Part shown: one piece after another, positions 27,911-37,684 of the stretch
Layout of the letters: each line of letters starts with the position of its first letter
How positions within the stretch are numbered: position 1 is the first letter of the stretch
Source: Proteus vulgaris
GTDB lineage: Bacteria > Pseudomonadota > Gammaproteobacteria > Enterobacterales > Enterobacteriaceae
Direction: 5' to 3'
Length of the DNA stretch: 64,000 nt
Assembly: GCF_016239305.1 (NCBI RefSeq)
Contig: NZ_JAEHOQ010000012.1
Location: 1-64,000, forward strand
Made by a program: the position numbers and the translations under genes
Notes under the pieces: generated by a model
Database searches by the model: none
What the model was told of the DNA's origin: nothing
What the model saw: only the letters and a program-made list of their open reading frames with translations

Positions 27911-28711
27911 ATGGATTGGCTCTTTTCAGATGGCATCTACCTTCTTCTCTTCTTTGTCGCTTTAATTGCAGGTTTTATTGATTCCATAGCAGGTGGTGGG
28001 GGATTAATTACTATTCCAGCTTTACTTTCGGTCGGTATTTCACCTGTACAAGCGCTTGCAACCAATAAACTGCAATCTGTTGGTGGTTCATTTTCAGCAA
28101 CACTCTATTTTATACGTCGCCGGGTTATTGATTTAAAATCACAACGATTTACGATTTTAATGACCTTTATTGGTGCAGTTTCTGGCGCCATGTTGGTGCA
28201 ATTTATTAATCCTGAGGTTCTTAAACAAGCGCTTCCTATACTCACTATTGCTATTGGTCTCTATTTTCTTCTTACTCCGTCAATTGGTGCTCAAGACAGT
28301 AAACAACGTATTGGTTACTATACATTTGGCGCAATATTAGGCGGAGGCGTGGGTTTTTATGATGGTATTTTTGGGCCTGGTACGGGCTCTTTTTTCGCTT
28401 TAGGTTATGTCATGTTACTTGGGTATAATCTCTCAAAAGCGACTGCTCATGCTAAGTTACTCAATTTCACCTCTAATTTTGGTTCCCTGCTATTTTTTAT
28501 TATTGGTGGGCAAGTTATTTGGACTCTTGGTTTAGTTATGCTTTGTGGGCAATTTATTGGTGCTCGCTTAGGTGCAGGCTTAGTTTTAACGAAAGGGCAA
28601 AAATTAATAAGACCTATGCTGGTCATTATCTCCTTCTTGATGAGCATCAAACTCATTAATGACAATCATGGCGATACTATTGCACTTTGGTTCTCTGCAC
28701 TTTTTAATTAG
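27911..28711 (+). CDS. yfcA: YfcA, TSUP-family membrane transporter
   Basis: A 266-residue membrane protein with about eight hydrophobic segments. The TSUP half-repeat motifs are visible: AGFIDSIAGGGGLITIPALL near residue 20 and GFYDGIFGPGTGSFFALGYV near residue 155. Substrate is unknown; sulfur-containing anions are typical for the family. It is in the E. coli order aroC-yfcA-epmC. It differs clearly from the other TSUP protein at 9595. Confidence 0.9.
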   Translation: MDWLFSDGIYLLLFFVALIAGFIDSIAGGGGLITIPALLSVGISPVQALATNKLQSVGGSFSATLYFIRRRVIDLKSQRFTILMTFIGAVSGAMLVQFINPEVLKQALPILTIAIGLYFLLTPSIGAQDSKQRIGYYTFGAILGGGVGFYDGIFGPGTGSFFALGYVMLLGYNLSKATAHAKLLNFTSNFGSLLFFIIGGQVIWTLGLVMLCGQFIGARLGAGLVLTKGQKLIRPMLVIISFLMSIKLINDNHGDTIALWFSALFN

Positions 28712-28729
28712 GAATAAATGGTTTTTTAA

Positions 28730-29284
28730 ATGTCAGCACATCATTATCAACAGTTAATTGATATCTTTAATCAATGTTTTAGCGAAAGTTTTCAAACCCG
28801 TTTAGTCAAAGGGGATGACGAGCCGATTTATTTGCCTGCAAATGAAAAGACGCCTTATCACCAAATTATTTTTGCTCATGGCTTTTATGCGAGTGCATTA
28901 CATGAAATTTCACACTGGTGTATTGCGGGTGCGACTCGCCGCCAACAAGTTGATTATGGTTACTGGTATTGTCCAGATGGACGCGACGAAACAACGCAAG
29001 GGCAGTTTGAGGTAGTAGAAATTAAACCTCAAGCATTGGATTGGTTATTTTGCCAAGCTGCTGGTTATCCTTTTAATGTCAGTTGCGACAATTTAGAAGG
29101 TAATTTTGAGCCTGATCGCTATGAGTTTAGAAACAAGGTCAGAGAACAAGTGCTTGCTTATTTACGTGATAAAAACACGCCACCTCGTGCTCAGCTATTT
29201 ATTAATGCGTTACATTTGTTTTACAATACCCCAGAGCTAACGGAAGAGATGTTTCCTTATCAGGAAAACCCTTTAGTTAATTAA
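28730..29284 (+). CDS. epmC: EpmC, elongation factor P hydroxylase
   Basis: A 184-residue YfcM family protein. It has FAHGFYASALHEISHWCIAGATRR, with an HExxH-like HEISHW metal-binding motif near residue 65, and DYGYWYCPDGRD. EpmC hydroxylates the beta-lysylated lysine of EF-P. It follows yfcA by 18 bases and is probably co-transcribed. Confidence 0.93.
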   Translation: MSAHHYQQLIDIFNQCFSESFQTRLVKGDDEPIYLPANEKTPYHQIIFAHGFYASALHEISHWCIAGATRRQQVDYGYWYCPDGRDETTQGQFEVVEIKPQALDWLFCQAAGYPFNVSCDNLEGNFEPDRYEFRNKVREQVLAYLRDKNTPPRAQLFINALHLFYNTPELTEEMFPYQENPLVN

Positions 29285-29437
29285 GGATTGCGAGAATAAC
29301 TATCGCTTATCCACTGTGAAGGTTTTACCCGATAGGGTGGAGTCTGATGTAGTAAGGTTGTTGTATCATACATTTTTATGTATTGATAATGCAGTGTAGA
29401 TGGTGAGTACAGCAACATTATATATTGAGGATAAATA

Positions 29438-29710
29438 ATGCTTTCTGAGTATGAAACGTACTTGTTAGATAGAATTGATAGCCGTGTTGAACATGCCACT
29501 GACGATGAGTTATTTGCAGGTGGATATTTACAAGGCCATATAACACTGGCTATTGCTGAGCTTGAGCAAGAAAACAACACACAATTAGAAGCGCTAAGAG
29601 CGCGTGTGGAAGAGAGCATTCAAAAAGCAATAAAAGCAGGTGAGTTGTCACCACCTGATCAAGCATTAGTATTATCTACGTGGCATGATTTAGTTAACTC
29701 AATTAATTAA
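29438..29710 (+). CDS. yfcL: YfcL family protein
   Basis: A 90-residue mostly helical acidic protein (LSEYETYLLDRIDSRVEHATDDELFAGGYLQGHITLA). It matches E. coli YfcL in size and place. Function unknown. GAGG lies 8 bases before the ATG, and a terminator follows. Confidence 0.86.
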   Translation: MLSEYETYLLDRIDSRVEHATDDELFAGGYLQGHITLAIAELEQENNTQLEALRARVEESIQKAIKAGELSPPDQALVLSTWHDLVNSIN

Positions 29711-29731
29711 TTTTATATGCCTATCTAAGAG

Positions 29732-29759
29732 AACAACCGGCAAAATCGGTTGTTTTTTC
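29732..29759 (+). terminator. Terminator after yfcL
   Basis: AACAACCG / CGGTTGTT with a 7-base loop and T run. Confidence 0.82.
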
Positions 29760-30037
29760 TTTCTTAAAATCTCATTAAAATAATGACAATTAAGTCATAT
29801 TTAAGATATTTGCTGTTGAAAAAGGTGAGTGTTTAGTCAAAAATTAATCCTCACAATTTATCAATTGTTTTTATTTGATTTTTCAAAGTCGATGTATCTC
29901 TCATTGATTAAGCATAATAGTGCTATCTTTTGTAACACCTTGCCATTTCTGCAAAATTACTTTTAAATGTTTTTTAGGAATGTTTCTCGGGATGCAAATG
30001 ATTTGCATAGAATATTTATGATAAGGATAACGATACG
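29760..30037. other. Upstream region of the unknown lipoprotein gene
   Basis: An AT-rich stretch holding the expected promoter and the 17-bp palindrome listed separately. No gene is seen. Confidence 0.4.
29992..30008. promoter_or_regulatory. Perfect 17-bp palindrome before a lipoprotein gene
   Basis: ATGCAAATGATTTGCAT is a perfect palindrome around one central base, ending 29 bases before the lipoprotein ATG. It does not fit Fur well. It may be an operator or a 5'-UTR hairpin. Confidence 0.5.
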
Positions 30038-30934
30038 ATGAAAAATTTCTTTAAAATAAGCCTACTTACAAGTGCTGTTTTATTTTTATCTGCTTGTGAT
30101 CAAGTTGATTTAGATAATAAAAAAAATAAATTTTATTACAGTAATCCAAGCGAAAATATGATTAGCTTTAGTGTTGATGGTAAAGAGTATCAGGTTGAAC
30201 CTGGTAAAAATGGCTATATCACATTGTCGCCTGGTGAGCATAACTTAAAAGACAGTGCGGGTAATAATGCCCTTTTTATGGTTTATGACAACAATAATGG
30301 TGGCATATTAAACCCTGATAATTTCATGTACTACACCCTTTCTGAAGTGTATGCGGTGAAGGGAAAAACAGACCAATTTAAAACGGTTGACTACCCACTG
30401 ATTATTAATGGTTACGAATTTGAACTCCCCGTACGTAGCACTAATGCTACATTAATTGATGGTAATACCTTTCAATGTACCTACTCTTTAGGAGAGCCAT
30501 TTCCTAATGAAATTCGTACACGCAATAGAAATAATGACGGTGGTATAAAAAATAAGTGTTTTGATAAACCAGAATTTATTAAATATATCTCTGCTGAGTA
30601 CGCTAAAGATTTAAAGCCATTTACACAAGAAGATGAGTATAACGATTCTGTGAATCTCGATTTAGATTACATGTTACCGACGGCAGAATTTACTGATCCT
30701 GATATTCAAGCTGAAGCAGAAGAGCTTGTGTCGCTTTTAAATCAAATTCAGGAAAGTGAAGATCCGAAGATCCACAACGCATTAAAAGATAAACTTTATA
30801 AGGCGACATTGGCTGTCTCTAATGCGTATGCTAATAGAGCAGTAAAAAACTCGGTAGAAGATAATAAATATTACACAGGTTTTATTAAGGCGACTGGTCA
30901 GTTTCAATCTTATGGTATTTTACCGAAAGATTAA
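30038..30934 (+). CDS. Lipoprotein of unknown function
   Basis: A 298-residue protein with signal peptide and lipobox LSAC (Cys about residue 20). After the lipobox, YSNPSENMISFSVDGKEYQVEPGKNGYITLSPGEH suggests a small beta-sandwich, followed by a mixed region and an acidic helical C-terminus (DIQAEAEELVSLLNQIQESEDPK). I do not recognise the family. It stands alone between the yfcL terminator and its own terminator at 30973. A palindromic site lies in its upstream region. An envelope stress or metal-related role is possible but unproven. Confidence 0.6.
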   Translation: MKNFFKISLLTSAVLFLSACDQVDLDNKKNKFYYSNPSENMISFSVDGKEYQVEPGKNGYITLSPGEHNLKDSAGNNALFMVYDNNNGGILNPDNFMYYTLSEVYAVKGKTDQFKTVDYPLIINGYEFELPVRSTNATLIDGNTFQCTYSLGEPFPNEIRTRNRNNDGGIKNKCFDKPEFIKYISAEYAKDLKPFTQEDEYNDSVNLDLDYMLPTAEFTDPDIQAEAEELVSLLNQIQESEDPKIHNALKDKLYKATLAVSNAYANRAVKNSVEDNKYYTGFIKATGQFQSYGILPKD

Positions 30935-30972
30935 AATAGCCGAAAAAGAAGTCAACAATTTAGTGTTAATAT

Positions 30973-30998
30973 AAGCCATCCAATAGGATGGCTTTTTA
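30973..30998 (+). terminator. Terminator after the unknown lipoprotein gene
   Basis: AAGCCATCC / GGATGGCTT with an AATA loop and T run. Confidence 0.85.
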
Positions 30999-31044
30999 AT
31001 AAGTTTAATTATCAAAGTATTAAAGTACAGAACTGGAAATAGAT

Positions 31045-31596
31045 ATGACAATCACAAACAATAAAATAAAAAATAAGGGTATTACACTTCGCCAAACACA
31101 AATTGATGATGCCATTAAATTACCTACGATTGAACAATCTGCAGGGCAACTTTTTAGCACATTAGAAGACTTAAAGTGGATCAGCGAAAGTGATGTCCAA
31201 GGGATTGAAACACACCTAGAATTTATTAACCAACATGGTCATTGGGTCGCAGTTAATCACGATAATGAACCTGTGGGATTTATTATGACGCAAACATTGC
31301 CTGATAGTTTATTTATTCATGAACTCTCTGTCAGTCAAGATTGGCAAAATAATGGAATTGGTAAATTACTTATTCAAAAAGTCAAAGACGAAGCAAAGGC
31401 GCGCCAATTCAGTGCCGTTACATTGACAACGTTTCGTCATGTTCCTTGGAATGCACCGTATTATCAACGCTTAGGTTTTTCTATTTTGCCAGAAAACGAA
31501 ATTCCACATTCTTTGCAAGAAATCTTAGACGATGAAGTTGAAATAGGAGGGTTTGTGAAAGAAACTCGCTGTGCAATGAAGTGTAAGATTTATTAG
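31045..31596 (+). CDS. GNAT-family N-acetyltransferase
   Basis: A 183-residue acetyltransferase. The core acetyl-CoA motif is FIHELSVSQDWQNNGIGKLLIQKVKDEA (Q/R-x-x-G-x-G/A type, here QNNGIG), followed by APYYQRLGF typical of the C-terminal strand. The substrate is unknown. It lies alone between two terminators, convergent with mnmC. Confidence 0.82.
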   Translation: MTITNNKIKNKGITLRQTQIDDAIKLPTIEQSAGQLFSTLEDLKWISESDVQGIETHLEFINQHGHWVAVNHDNEPVGFIMTQTLPDSLFIHELSVSQDWQNNGIGKLLIQKVKDEAKARQFSAVTLTTFRHVPWNAPYYQRLGFSILPENEIPHSLQEILDDEVEIGGFVKETRCAMKCKIY

Positions 31597-31637
31597 GCTA
31601 TAACATAAAAAAATAATGACGTTAAAACAAGCAAGCA

Positions 31638-31662
31638 AAGCAACCTAGAGTGGTTGCTTATA
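31638..31662. terminator. Hairpin between the GNAT gene and mnmC
   Basis: AAGCAACC / GGTTGCTT, an 8-bp stem between the convergent stops; the T run is weak. Confidence 0.5.
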
Positions 31663-31677
31663 TGCCAACTGGATATG

Positions 31678-33729
31678 CTATTTTTTTACTTCAATCGCTT
31701 TTCCGCGTAGTAATGGTCTTACCCAAAAACGATTAGGGTGTAAGGCATTCAATACACTATCTTCAACCGGAAATGGTTCATTAAAAATCTGGCTTGCGAG
31801 AATTTCGGCTGATAACGGCGCTGAACATAATCCACGAGAGCCTAGCGCACTGATAATATAAAGCTGATGATAAGCTGGCGCTAAAACGGGCGTTTGTCTT
31901 CTACGCTTAAACCTATCTAAATGAGTGTATGCTAGCAGTAAGTTTTCAAAGTCGGGTACTTCACCTAATAGCGGCAGATGATCGCGTATTGTACAACGAA
32001 TACCTACTCGTGCATTGTTTTGGCTAAAATCAACATCAAAACACCAGGGGGTATTGGCTAAACAGTGCGTAAGATGATATTGATTGTCTTCTTGCTCCTC
32101 ACTAGAAATTGTCAAATCTAACCTATCCCGGCGAAAGCTCGCGCCAACACAATGTAAATTATCTTGGTTATCAACAGGGGTAAAATAGCCATCATAACAA
32201 AGCACTGTTTTTAGTTTTGATAGTGTCTTTGTAGTTGGAATATGACTAACTTGGCCTCTAACCGCACTAATAGGTAACTTGGCACTTTGGGTAAAGTCAG
32301 TAATTCGATGTCCATTTGCCAAAATAACACAATCATGTTGTGATTGAATTTGTGTTACATGATTGTCATTATGATGAACGATATCTAAGCACCAAGATGA
32401 ACCGTGTTTTATTATCTGCGTAACTTGATGATTAAAATGCAGTATTAAACCCAATTGTTGAGCATATTTTAGCGCTTGAGTGGTTAATTCAGTGGGAGAG
32501 AGCCAACCTGCTTGCGGATAAAAAAGCCCTTCGTAATTAATATCTAATCCACATTGGGTATTTATCTCACCTTGAGAAAGGTAACGAGCTATTTCGCGAA
32601 AAGATGCAGAATGATTAAGTATCCGTTCTACTTTTTTTCGCACTTTATCATTATAAATAAGTTGAGCAACGCCAGACCATTGGTGAGAAAACATAATGCC
32701 AGCTTGACTTAGATTGTCATAAGTACGCCGAGCAAATAAGAAGGCGGTTGTAAAAAATTGCTCTATTTCGTCTGACTTGCCATTTAACAAAGGATATAAA
32801 ACACCTTGTCGATTACCTGATGCATTTGTTGCGGGTTGTTTGTCTTCACAATATAAGGTGACTTTAGCGCCTCTTCTTAAGCAAGAAAGTGCGATAAAGG
32901 TGCTAGCAATACCACCGCCTATAATAGCGATATCTTGTGCTTGTATTGCATGAGGTCGCGCATAATAAGGCAGGTGTTCGGGAGAGGGCGAATGAGGGAA
33001 TACACCTGTTAACATCTCTCTTTTTTGCCCAAATCCTTTGATTTTTTTTATCTCAAACCCAACACTTTTCAAGCCTCGCTTTACAATACCGGCCGCAGTA
33101 AATGTCGAAAATGTACCATTTTCTCTCATTGAATCAGCCATAGATTGAAAGAGCGTTTCACTCCACATTTGTGGATTTTTAGAAGGGGCAAAGCCATCGA
33201 GAAACCATGCATCTACTTTATTGTGTAGTGCTTGGCGAGTTTGTGGTAACAAGGCGTTGATATCACCAAACCATAAATCTAGTGTGATTGCCCCATCTGC
33301 GAGAACAATACGATGGCAACCCGCGATAGGTAACGGCCATTGAGAACAGAGTGCTTTTGAATACTTTTCAAGTTCAGGCCAATGGTAATGTGCGGATTGT
33401 AAATCATTTTTTGTGAGAGGGAATTTTTCAAAGCTAACATAGTGAAGGCGCTTTAAACACGCATTGGGCGATGTTTGCCTAAATTGCTCAAACGCTTGCC
33501 ACAGTGTTAAAAAATTCAGTCCAGTACCAAACCCTGTTTCTGCAATAACACATTCAGAGCGTACATGTGTACTAAAACGTAATGGAAAATGATTTCCCTG
33601 TAAGAATACGTATCGTGTTTCTTCTAGACCATCTTGGTTTGAAAAGTAAATATCGCCAAATTGTTCTGAGATAGGCGTACCAAGTTCATTCCAACTTAAA
33701 GATGCGGTATTTATCGGGCTATTATTCAC
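31678..33729 (-). CDS. mnmC: MnmC, bifunctional tRNA mnm5s2U biosynthesis enzyme
   Basis: A 683-residue fusion. Residues about 1-245 are the SAM methyltransferase (MnmC2; VIAETGFGTGLNFL, DAWFLDGFAPSKNPQMW). From about 270 on is the FAD-dependent oxidase (MnmC1; IAIIGGGIASTFIALSCLRRG). It finishes 5-methylaminomethyl-2-thiouridine at the wobble position. Divergent from fabB as in E. coli. Confidence 0.95.
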   Translation of the reverse strand: MNNSPINTASLSWNELGTPISEQFGDIYFSNQDGLEETRYVFLQGNHFPLRFSTHVRSECVIAETGFGTGLNFLTLWQAFEQFRQTSPNACLKRLHYVSFEKFPLTKNDLQSAHYHWPELEKYSKALCSQWPLPIAGCHRIVLADGAITLDLWFGDINALLPQTRQALHNKVDAWFLDGFAPSKNPQMWSETLFQSMADSMRENGTFSTFTAAGIVKRGLKSVGFEIKKIKGFGQKREMLTGVFPHSPSPEHLPYYARPHAIQAQDIAIIGGGIASTFIALSCLRRGAKVTLYCEDKQPATNASGNRQGVLYPLLNGKSDEIEQFFTTAFLFARRTYDNLSQAGIMFSHQWSGVAQLIYNDKVRKKVERILNHSASFREIARYLSQGEINTQCGLDINYEGLFYPQAGWLSPTELTTQALKYAQQLGLILHFNHQVTQIIKHGSSWCLDIVHHNDNHVTQIQSQHDCVILANGHRITDFTQSAKLPISAVRGQVSHIPTTKTLSKLKTVLCYDGYFTPVDNQDNLHCVGASFRRDRLDLTISSEEQEDNQYHLTHCLANTPWCFDVDFSQNNARVGIRCTIRDHLPLLGEVPDFENLLLAYTHLDRFKRRRQTPVLAPAYHQLYIISALGSRGLCSAPLSAEILASQIFNEPFPVEDSVLNALHPNRFWVRPLLRGKAIEVKK

Positions 33730-33845
33730 GGAACTGCCTGTATTTCTCCAAAAAATTGTCTAATATCTTAGCGCTGTTAAGTAGGTTGTACCAGCCTTTA
33801 AGGGGAAAGTGTTTTATCAGCTTATCTGCATTTTTGTAAAAAAGA

Positions 33846-33862
33846 TCCTGATCGGACTTGTT
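33846..33862 (+). promoter_or_regulatory. FadR-like site upstream of fabB
   Basis: TCCTGATCGGACTTGTT fits the FadR consensus with three changes. In E. coli FadR activates fabB from such a site. Confidence 0.5.
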
Positions 33863-33863
33863 C

Positions 33864-33881
33864 AGCGTACAACTGTACGCT
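33864..33881 (+). promoter_or_regulatory. FabR operator upstream of fabB
   Basis: AGCGTACAACTGTACGCT is a perfect inverted repeat (AGCGTAC / GTACGCT) equal to the known FabR operator core at E. coli fabA and fabB. It lies directly after the FadR-like site, the arrangement expected for repression of unsaturated fatty acid synthesis. Confidence 0.85.
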
Positions 33882-33934
33882 AGAGTGCTACTCAGAAATC
33901 CCGCAGCTACAACTATTATTGTAAAGAGGTATGA

Positions 33935-35146
33935 ATGAAGCGCGCAGTGATCACGGGTCTGGGTATTGTTTCGAGCATTGGTAATAACCAGAAAGAAGTG
34001 CTGGATTCTTTAAAGGAAGGCCGTTCCGGGATAACTTTCTCAGAAGAATTTAAAGAGATGGGGCTTCGTAGCCACATTTGGGGCAACGTTAAGCTTGATA
34101 CTGAAGGTCTTATTGACCGTAAAATCCGCCGTTTTATGAGCGACGCATCGGTTTATGCCTATTTATCTATGCAAGAAGCGATAGCAGATTCAGGTCTGAG
34201 TGAAGACCAAGTTTCTAATATTCGTTCAGGTTTAGTCGTAGGGTCTGGTGGTGGTTCCCCACGTAATCAGGTTCAAGGTTCTGATGGCATGAGAGCAAAA
34301 GGTCTACGTGGTGTAGGTCCTTATATGGTGACTCGTGCAATGGCATCAGGTGTTTCAGCGTGTTTAGCAACACCTTTTAAAATTAAAGGCGTTAACTACT
34401 CAATCAGTTCTGCTTGTTCAACATCAGCACACTGTATTGGCCACGCCGTTGAGCTTATCCAATTAGGCAAACAAGACGTTGTATTTGCTGGTGGTGGCGA
34501 AGAATTAAGTTGGGAAATGACCTGCGAATTTGACGCAATGGGCGCACTTTCAACGAAATATAACGAAACACCAAGTAAAGCTTCTCGTACTTACGATAAA
34601 AACCGTGATGGTTTTGTTATCGCCGGTGGCGGTGGTATTGTAGTTGTTGAAGAATTAGAGCACGCATTAGCGCGTGGTGCGCATATTTATGCTGAAGTTG
34701 TAGGCTATGGCGCGACTTCCGATGGTGCAGATATGGTTGCTCCTTCAGGTGAAGGTGCTGTGCGTTGTATGCAAATGGCAATGCAAGATGTTGAGAAAGT
34801 TGATTACATCAATACACATGGTACTTCAACGCCAGTAGGTGATTTAAAAGAACTGGAAGCTATCACTGAAGTATTTGGTACACACACCCCAGCTATTTCA
34901 GCAACTAAAGCGATGACTGGCCACTCATTAGGTGCGGCTGGTGTACATGAAGCAATTTATAGCTTATTGATGTTAGAACATGGTTTTATTGCACCAAGTA
35001 TTAATATTGAAGAATTAGACGATAAAGCATTGGGTATGAATATCATTACTCAACCAACAGAACAAAAGTTAAACACTGTGATGTCAAATAGCTTTGGTTT
35101 TGGTGGCACGAATGCTTCATTAGTGATGAGTAAATATAAAAATTAG
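33935..35146 (+). CDS. fabB: FabB, beta-ketoacyl-ACP synthase I
   Basis: A 403-residue condensing enzyme. The active-site Cys is in [10 protein letters not shown] (about residue 163), the catalytic His residues are in [11 protein letters not shown] and [12 protein letters not shown], and the C-terminal [12 protein letters not shown] is present. It elongates acyl chains and is required for unsaturated fatty acids. FadR-like and FabR sites precede it, and a terminator follows. Confidence 0.96.
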   Translation: MKRAVITGLGIVSSIGNNQKEVLDSLKEGRSGITFSEEFKEMGLRSHIWGNVKLDTEGLIDRKIRRFMSDASVYAYLSMQEAIADSGLSEDQVSNIRSGLVVGSGGGSPRNQVQGSDGMRAKGLRGVGPYMVTRAMASGVSACLATPFKIKGVNYSISSACSTSAHCIGHAVELIQLGKQDVVFAGGGEELSWEMTCEFDAMGALSTKYNETPSKASRTYDKNRDGFVIAGGGGIVVVEELEHALARGAHIYAEVVGYGATSDGADMVAPSGEGAVRCMQMAMQDVEKVDYINTHGTSTPVGDLKELEAITEVFGTHTPAISATKAMTGHSLGAAGVHEAIYSLLMLEHGFIAPSINIEELDDKALGMNIITQPTEQKLNTVMSNSFGFGGTNASLVMSKYKN

Positions 35147-35172
35147 TTAATTATACTTATATTTTCTTATTA

Positions 35173-35215
35173 AAAAAGGCAGGCTTCATTTTAATGGAGT
35201 CTGCCTTTTTATTTT
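35173..35215 (+). terminator. Terminator of fabB
   Basis: A long imperfect stem AAAAAGGCAG...CTGCCTTTTT enclosing CTTCATT / AATGGAG, with a T run. Confidence 0.85.
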
Positions 35216-35710
35216 AAATTAACCAGGGAAAGTAAATTATTATTCTAATAAAGATATTTTTCGAATAAAAACTATTTAAAAAAGGTTATATAAATAATTT
35301 TAAAAAATACCTCGCCTAATAGTTACTTATTTTATTATTCTAATAAAATAGACGGATTTTCATAACTAATTGTTTTAATTGAGTAAATTAAATTAATCGT
35401 TTTTTATTTCAATTGTTTAATTTAATTGTAACTAAAATCATTAAATGTTTTGTTTTATATGGAGTTAGGTTAATAGAAAGGACTAATAGGACAAAAAGAA
35501 CTGTAAAAAATTGATCTGGATTATTTTATTACAAATAAGTAGGAGCTATTTAATATAAAAGTTGGTAATGTTTGCCACGGATACTTGTATTACTTTATAT
35601 TTTATACTTTGATTTCTTATGTCAGTTTTATTTATTAAATCTAACATCATGAATGTGACCGGCTAAGAATTTAGCCGGCATTTTTTTATTGTTGTCTTTT
35701 TGACATTGAC
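35216..35710 (+). ncRNA. Gap with orphan plus-strand terminator, candidate sRNA
   Basis: About 495 AT-rich bases without a protein gene. A clean plus-strand terminator at 35660-35690 (CCGGCTAA / TTAGCCGG then T7) does not belong to fabB, which has its own terminator 450 bases upstream, and in the other orientation lacks a T run for the leftward transporter gene. An unannotated plus-strand transcript ending there is likely; its 5' end cannot be placed. Confidence 0.35.
35660..35692 (+). terminator. Orphan plus-strand terminator
   Basis: CCGGCTAA / TTAGCCGG, 8-bp stem with GAAT loop, then CA and T7. Confidence 0.75.
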
Positions 35711-36631
35711 TCACATCTCCTGATGACAATCTGCTTTTTTCGTTGCAGACTGACGTCGGAAATTCAGTGGTGTTCTAAGTTGCTGCACTAAGAGCACACC
35801 CAGTAATACAATACCACCACCCACTAAATGATAACTATGCATTTCTTCACCAAGAAGTGCGATAGCAATCATTGCTGTAAATAATGGCATTAGGTTCATA
35901 AAAATAGAAGTTGTATTCGCACCTAATTTCATCACACCTAAGATCCACAGGTAAGGTGCAAGAATAGAAGCGCCAATCCCCGCAAAAACCACTAACCCAA
36001 TATTATCTTTCGTTAATGCCACGCTTTCGGCAAGAAAGAAGTTTGGTAATAATAACAGAACACCAAACCCAATTTGAACATAAAGAGATTGCCAATTAGG
36101 TAGTGCGATAGACCACCGTTTTGTTAAAACACCATAAAGTGCGTATGATGCTGAAGCAATAAACATCATTAGCTCGCCGTATCCCAATCCTTGAGAAAGT
36201 AGCTGAGACGGTTCTCCATGGCTAATTAGCCAGACTAAACCACTAATTGAAAGCACAGTACCGAGCACTATCCCAACAGTAGGTACAACACGTAAAACAA
36301 AAATACTGATAATCACAGTCAGTAATGGGATCAACGAGTTCAAGATACCCATAAACGTGGCGCTAACATAATGTGCAGCATAATAAGCTAAGCTTTGGTA
36401 CATCACCATTCCTAATGCACCAAGAATAAATAATTTCCACCAATATTGTTTGACGGTTTTACGATGGTGCCAAACAGGCATGATCAAAAAAGGCGTCATA
36501 ATTAAAAAGGCGAGAAACCAACGATAAAAAGAGATAGCCGCAGGATCGATAACAGACGCAGCTGCTTTATTGACGACGGCATTAATGGACCAGATCAGTA
36601 CCGCTAAAAGCGGAAAAATTGCGTTTTTCAT
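35711..36631 (-). CDS. EamA-family (DMT) membrane exporter
   Basis: A 306-residue protein with ten hydrophobic segments in two EamA repeats (first with AVLIWSINAVVNKAAASVIDPAAISFYRW; second with YGELMMFIASASYALYGVLTKRW). Such proteins export amino acids, nucleobases or other metabolites. It is transcribed away from an AraC regulator 120 bases upstream, probably its controller. The ATG at 36631 is preferred; a GTG at 36640 is also in frame. Confidence 0.85.
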   Translation of the reverse strand: MKNAIFPLLAVLIWSINAVVNKAAASVIDPAAISFYRWFLAFLIMTPFLIMPVWHHRKTVKQYWWKLFILGALGMVMYQSLAYYAAHYVSATFMGILNSLIPLLTVIISIFVLRVVPTVGIVLGTVLSISGLVWLISHGEPSQLLSQGLGYGELMMFIASASYALYGVLTKRWSIALPNWQSLYVQIGFGVLLLLPNFFLAESVALTKDNIGLVVFAGIGASILAPYLWILGVMKLGANTTSIFMNLMPLFTAMIAIALLGEEMHSYHLVGGGIVLLGVLLVQQLRTPLNFRRQSATKKADCHQEM

Positions 36632-36752
36632 TGTTCTCACATCTATTTTTAAACCAGGTCGCTATTGTATGCCTGTCTGATTAGATATATATAATGAAAA
36701 CCAGACAACAGATAGGCGAATAAAGACAACATGACAAGAGAACAACATAAAG

Positions 36753-37535
36753 ATGACAATTGAACAACAAAAAATGCAATGGTTATTGTCTGATCCAGAT
36801 ACAGTACGATTTCGTGATGAGCAACTATTAGCTGAAACCGAGTTTGTTTATCATCAACATGACTTTGGTCAGTTGCTTTATGTGATTTCAGGTGTCATGG
36901 ATTTAGAAGCTGGGGGACAGCGGTTTTTAGCACCGCCCGAATTTAGTGTGTGGATCCCTAAAAATGTAGGGCATGCTAGTTATAACAAAAAAACACTCTC
37001 TTTTAAGGTGCTAGATATTGCACCAAGTTGGTGTGAAGGTTTGTTAGATAAACCGTGTTTAATTCAATTAAGTGCTATTTTTTCAACTATATTTTCTGAT
37101 TTTTTTCATCGTGGTGTCTGTAAACCACAAACAGAAGAAGATTTTCGCTTAGCGCAAGTGTTGATAGATCAACTTAAAGCTTCGCCGATTCATCATACTT
37201 ACTTACCTTCTTCTAAAGATAAATTACTTGCCCCAATACTTTCTGCATTAGAGCAGGATCCGGCTGACAATACTTCGTTAGAAGAATGGGCTAAAAAACG
37301 TTATACCTCAGAAAGAACACTCTCTCGTCGTTGCCAACAAGAACTTGGCATGTCTTTTAGTGAATGGCGTAAACGCTTACGTTTTTTACATGCAATTTCT
37401 TTATTAGAACAAGGAAAAAGTGTGAATGAAATTGCGTTTGATGTGGGGTATAGCTCTTCGTCTTCATTTATTGCAATGTTTCAACAATTTGCTGGCACAA
37501 CGCCAGAACGTTTTCGTCGATTACCTAATTGCTAA
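36753..37535 (+). CDS. AraC-family regulator with N-terminal cupin
   Basis: A 260-residue regulator. The N-terminal cupin contains VYHQHDFGQLLYVISGVMDLEAGG and FSVWIPKNVGHASYN. The C-terminal AraC domain contains NEIAFDVGYSSSSSFIAMFQQFAGTTPERFR. It has the same layout as the regulator at 10503, and it too is divergent from a transporter gene. The inducer is unknown. Confidence 0.86.
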   Translation: MTIEQQKMQWLLSDPDTVRFRDEQLLAETEFVYHQHDFGQLLYVISGVMDLEAGGQRFLAPPEFSVWIPKNVGHASYNKKTLSFKVLDIAPSWCEGLLDKPCLIQLSAIFSTIFSDFFHRGVCKPQTEEDFRLAQVLIDQLKASPIHHTYLPSSKDKLLAPILSALEQDPADNTSLEEWAKKRYTSERTLSRRCQQELGMSFSEWRKRLRFLHAISLLEQGKSVNEIAFDVGYSSSSSFIAMFQQFAGTTPERFRRLPNC

Positions 37536-37684
37536 GTCTTCTTTTCATATATTTACTTAAAATCTAGGCAGATTTTACTGTCAATAATAGGCTTTGTTGT
37601 TAATAAGTGGCAAAATAGACCGCTTAAATTTATTTTTCGGTTGATTGTTTACACACATAAATACCAAATCAGTGGGATAACACA

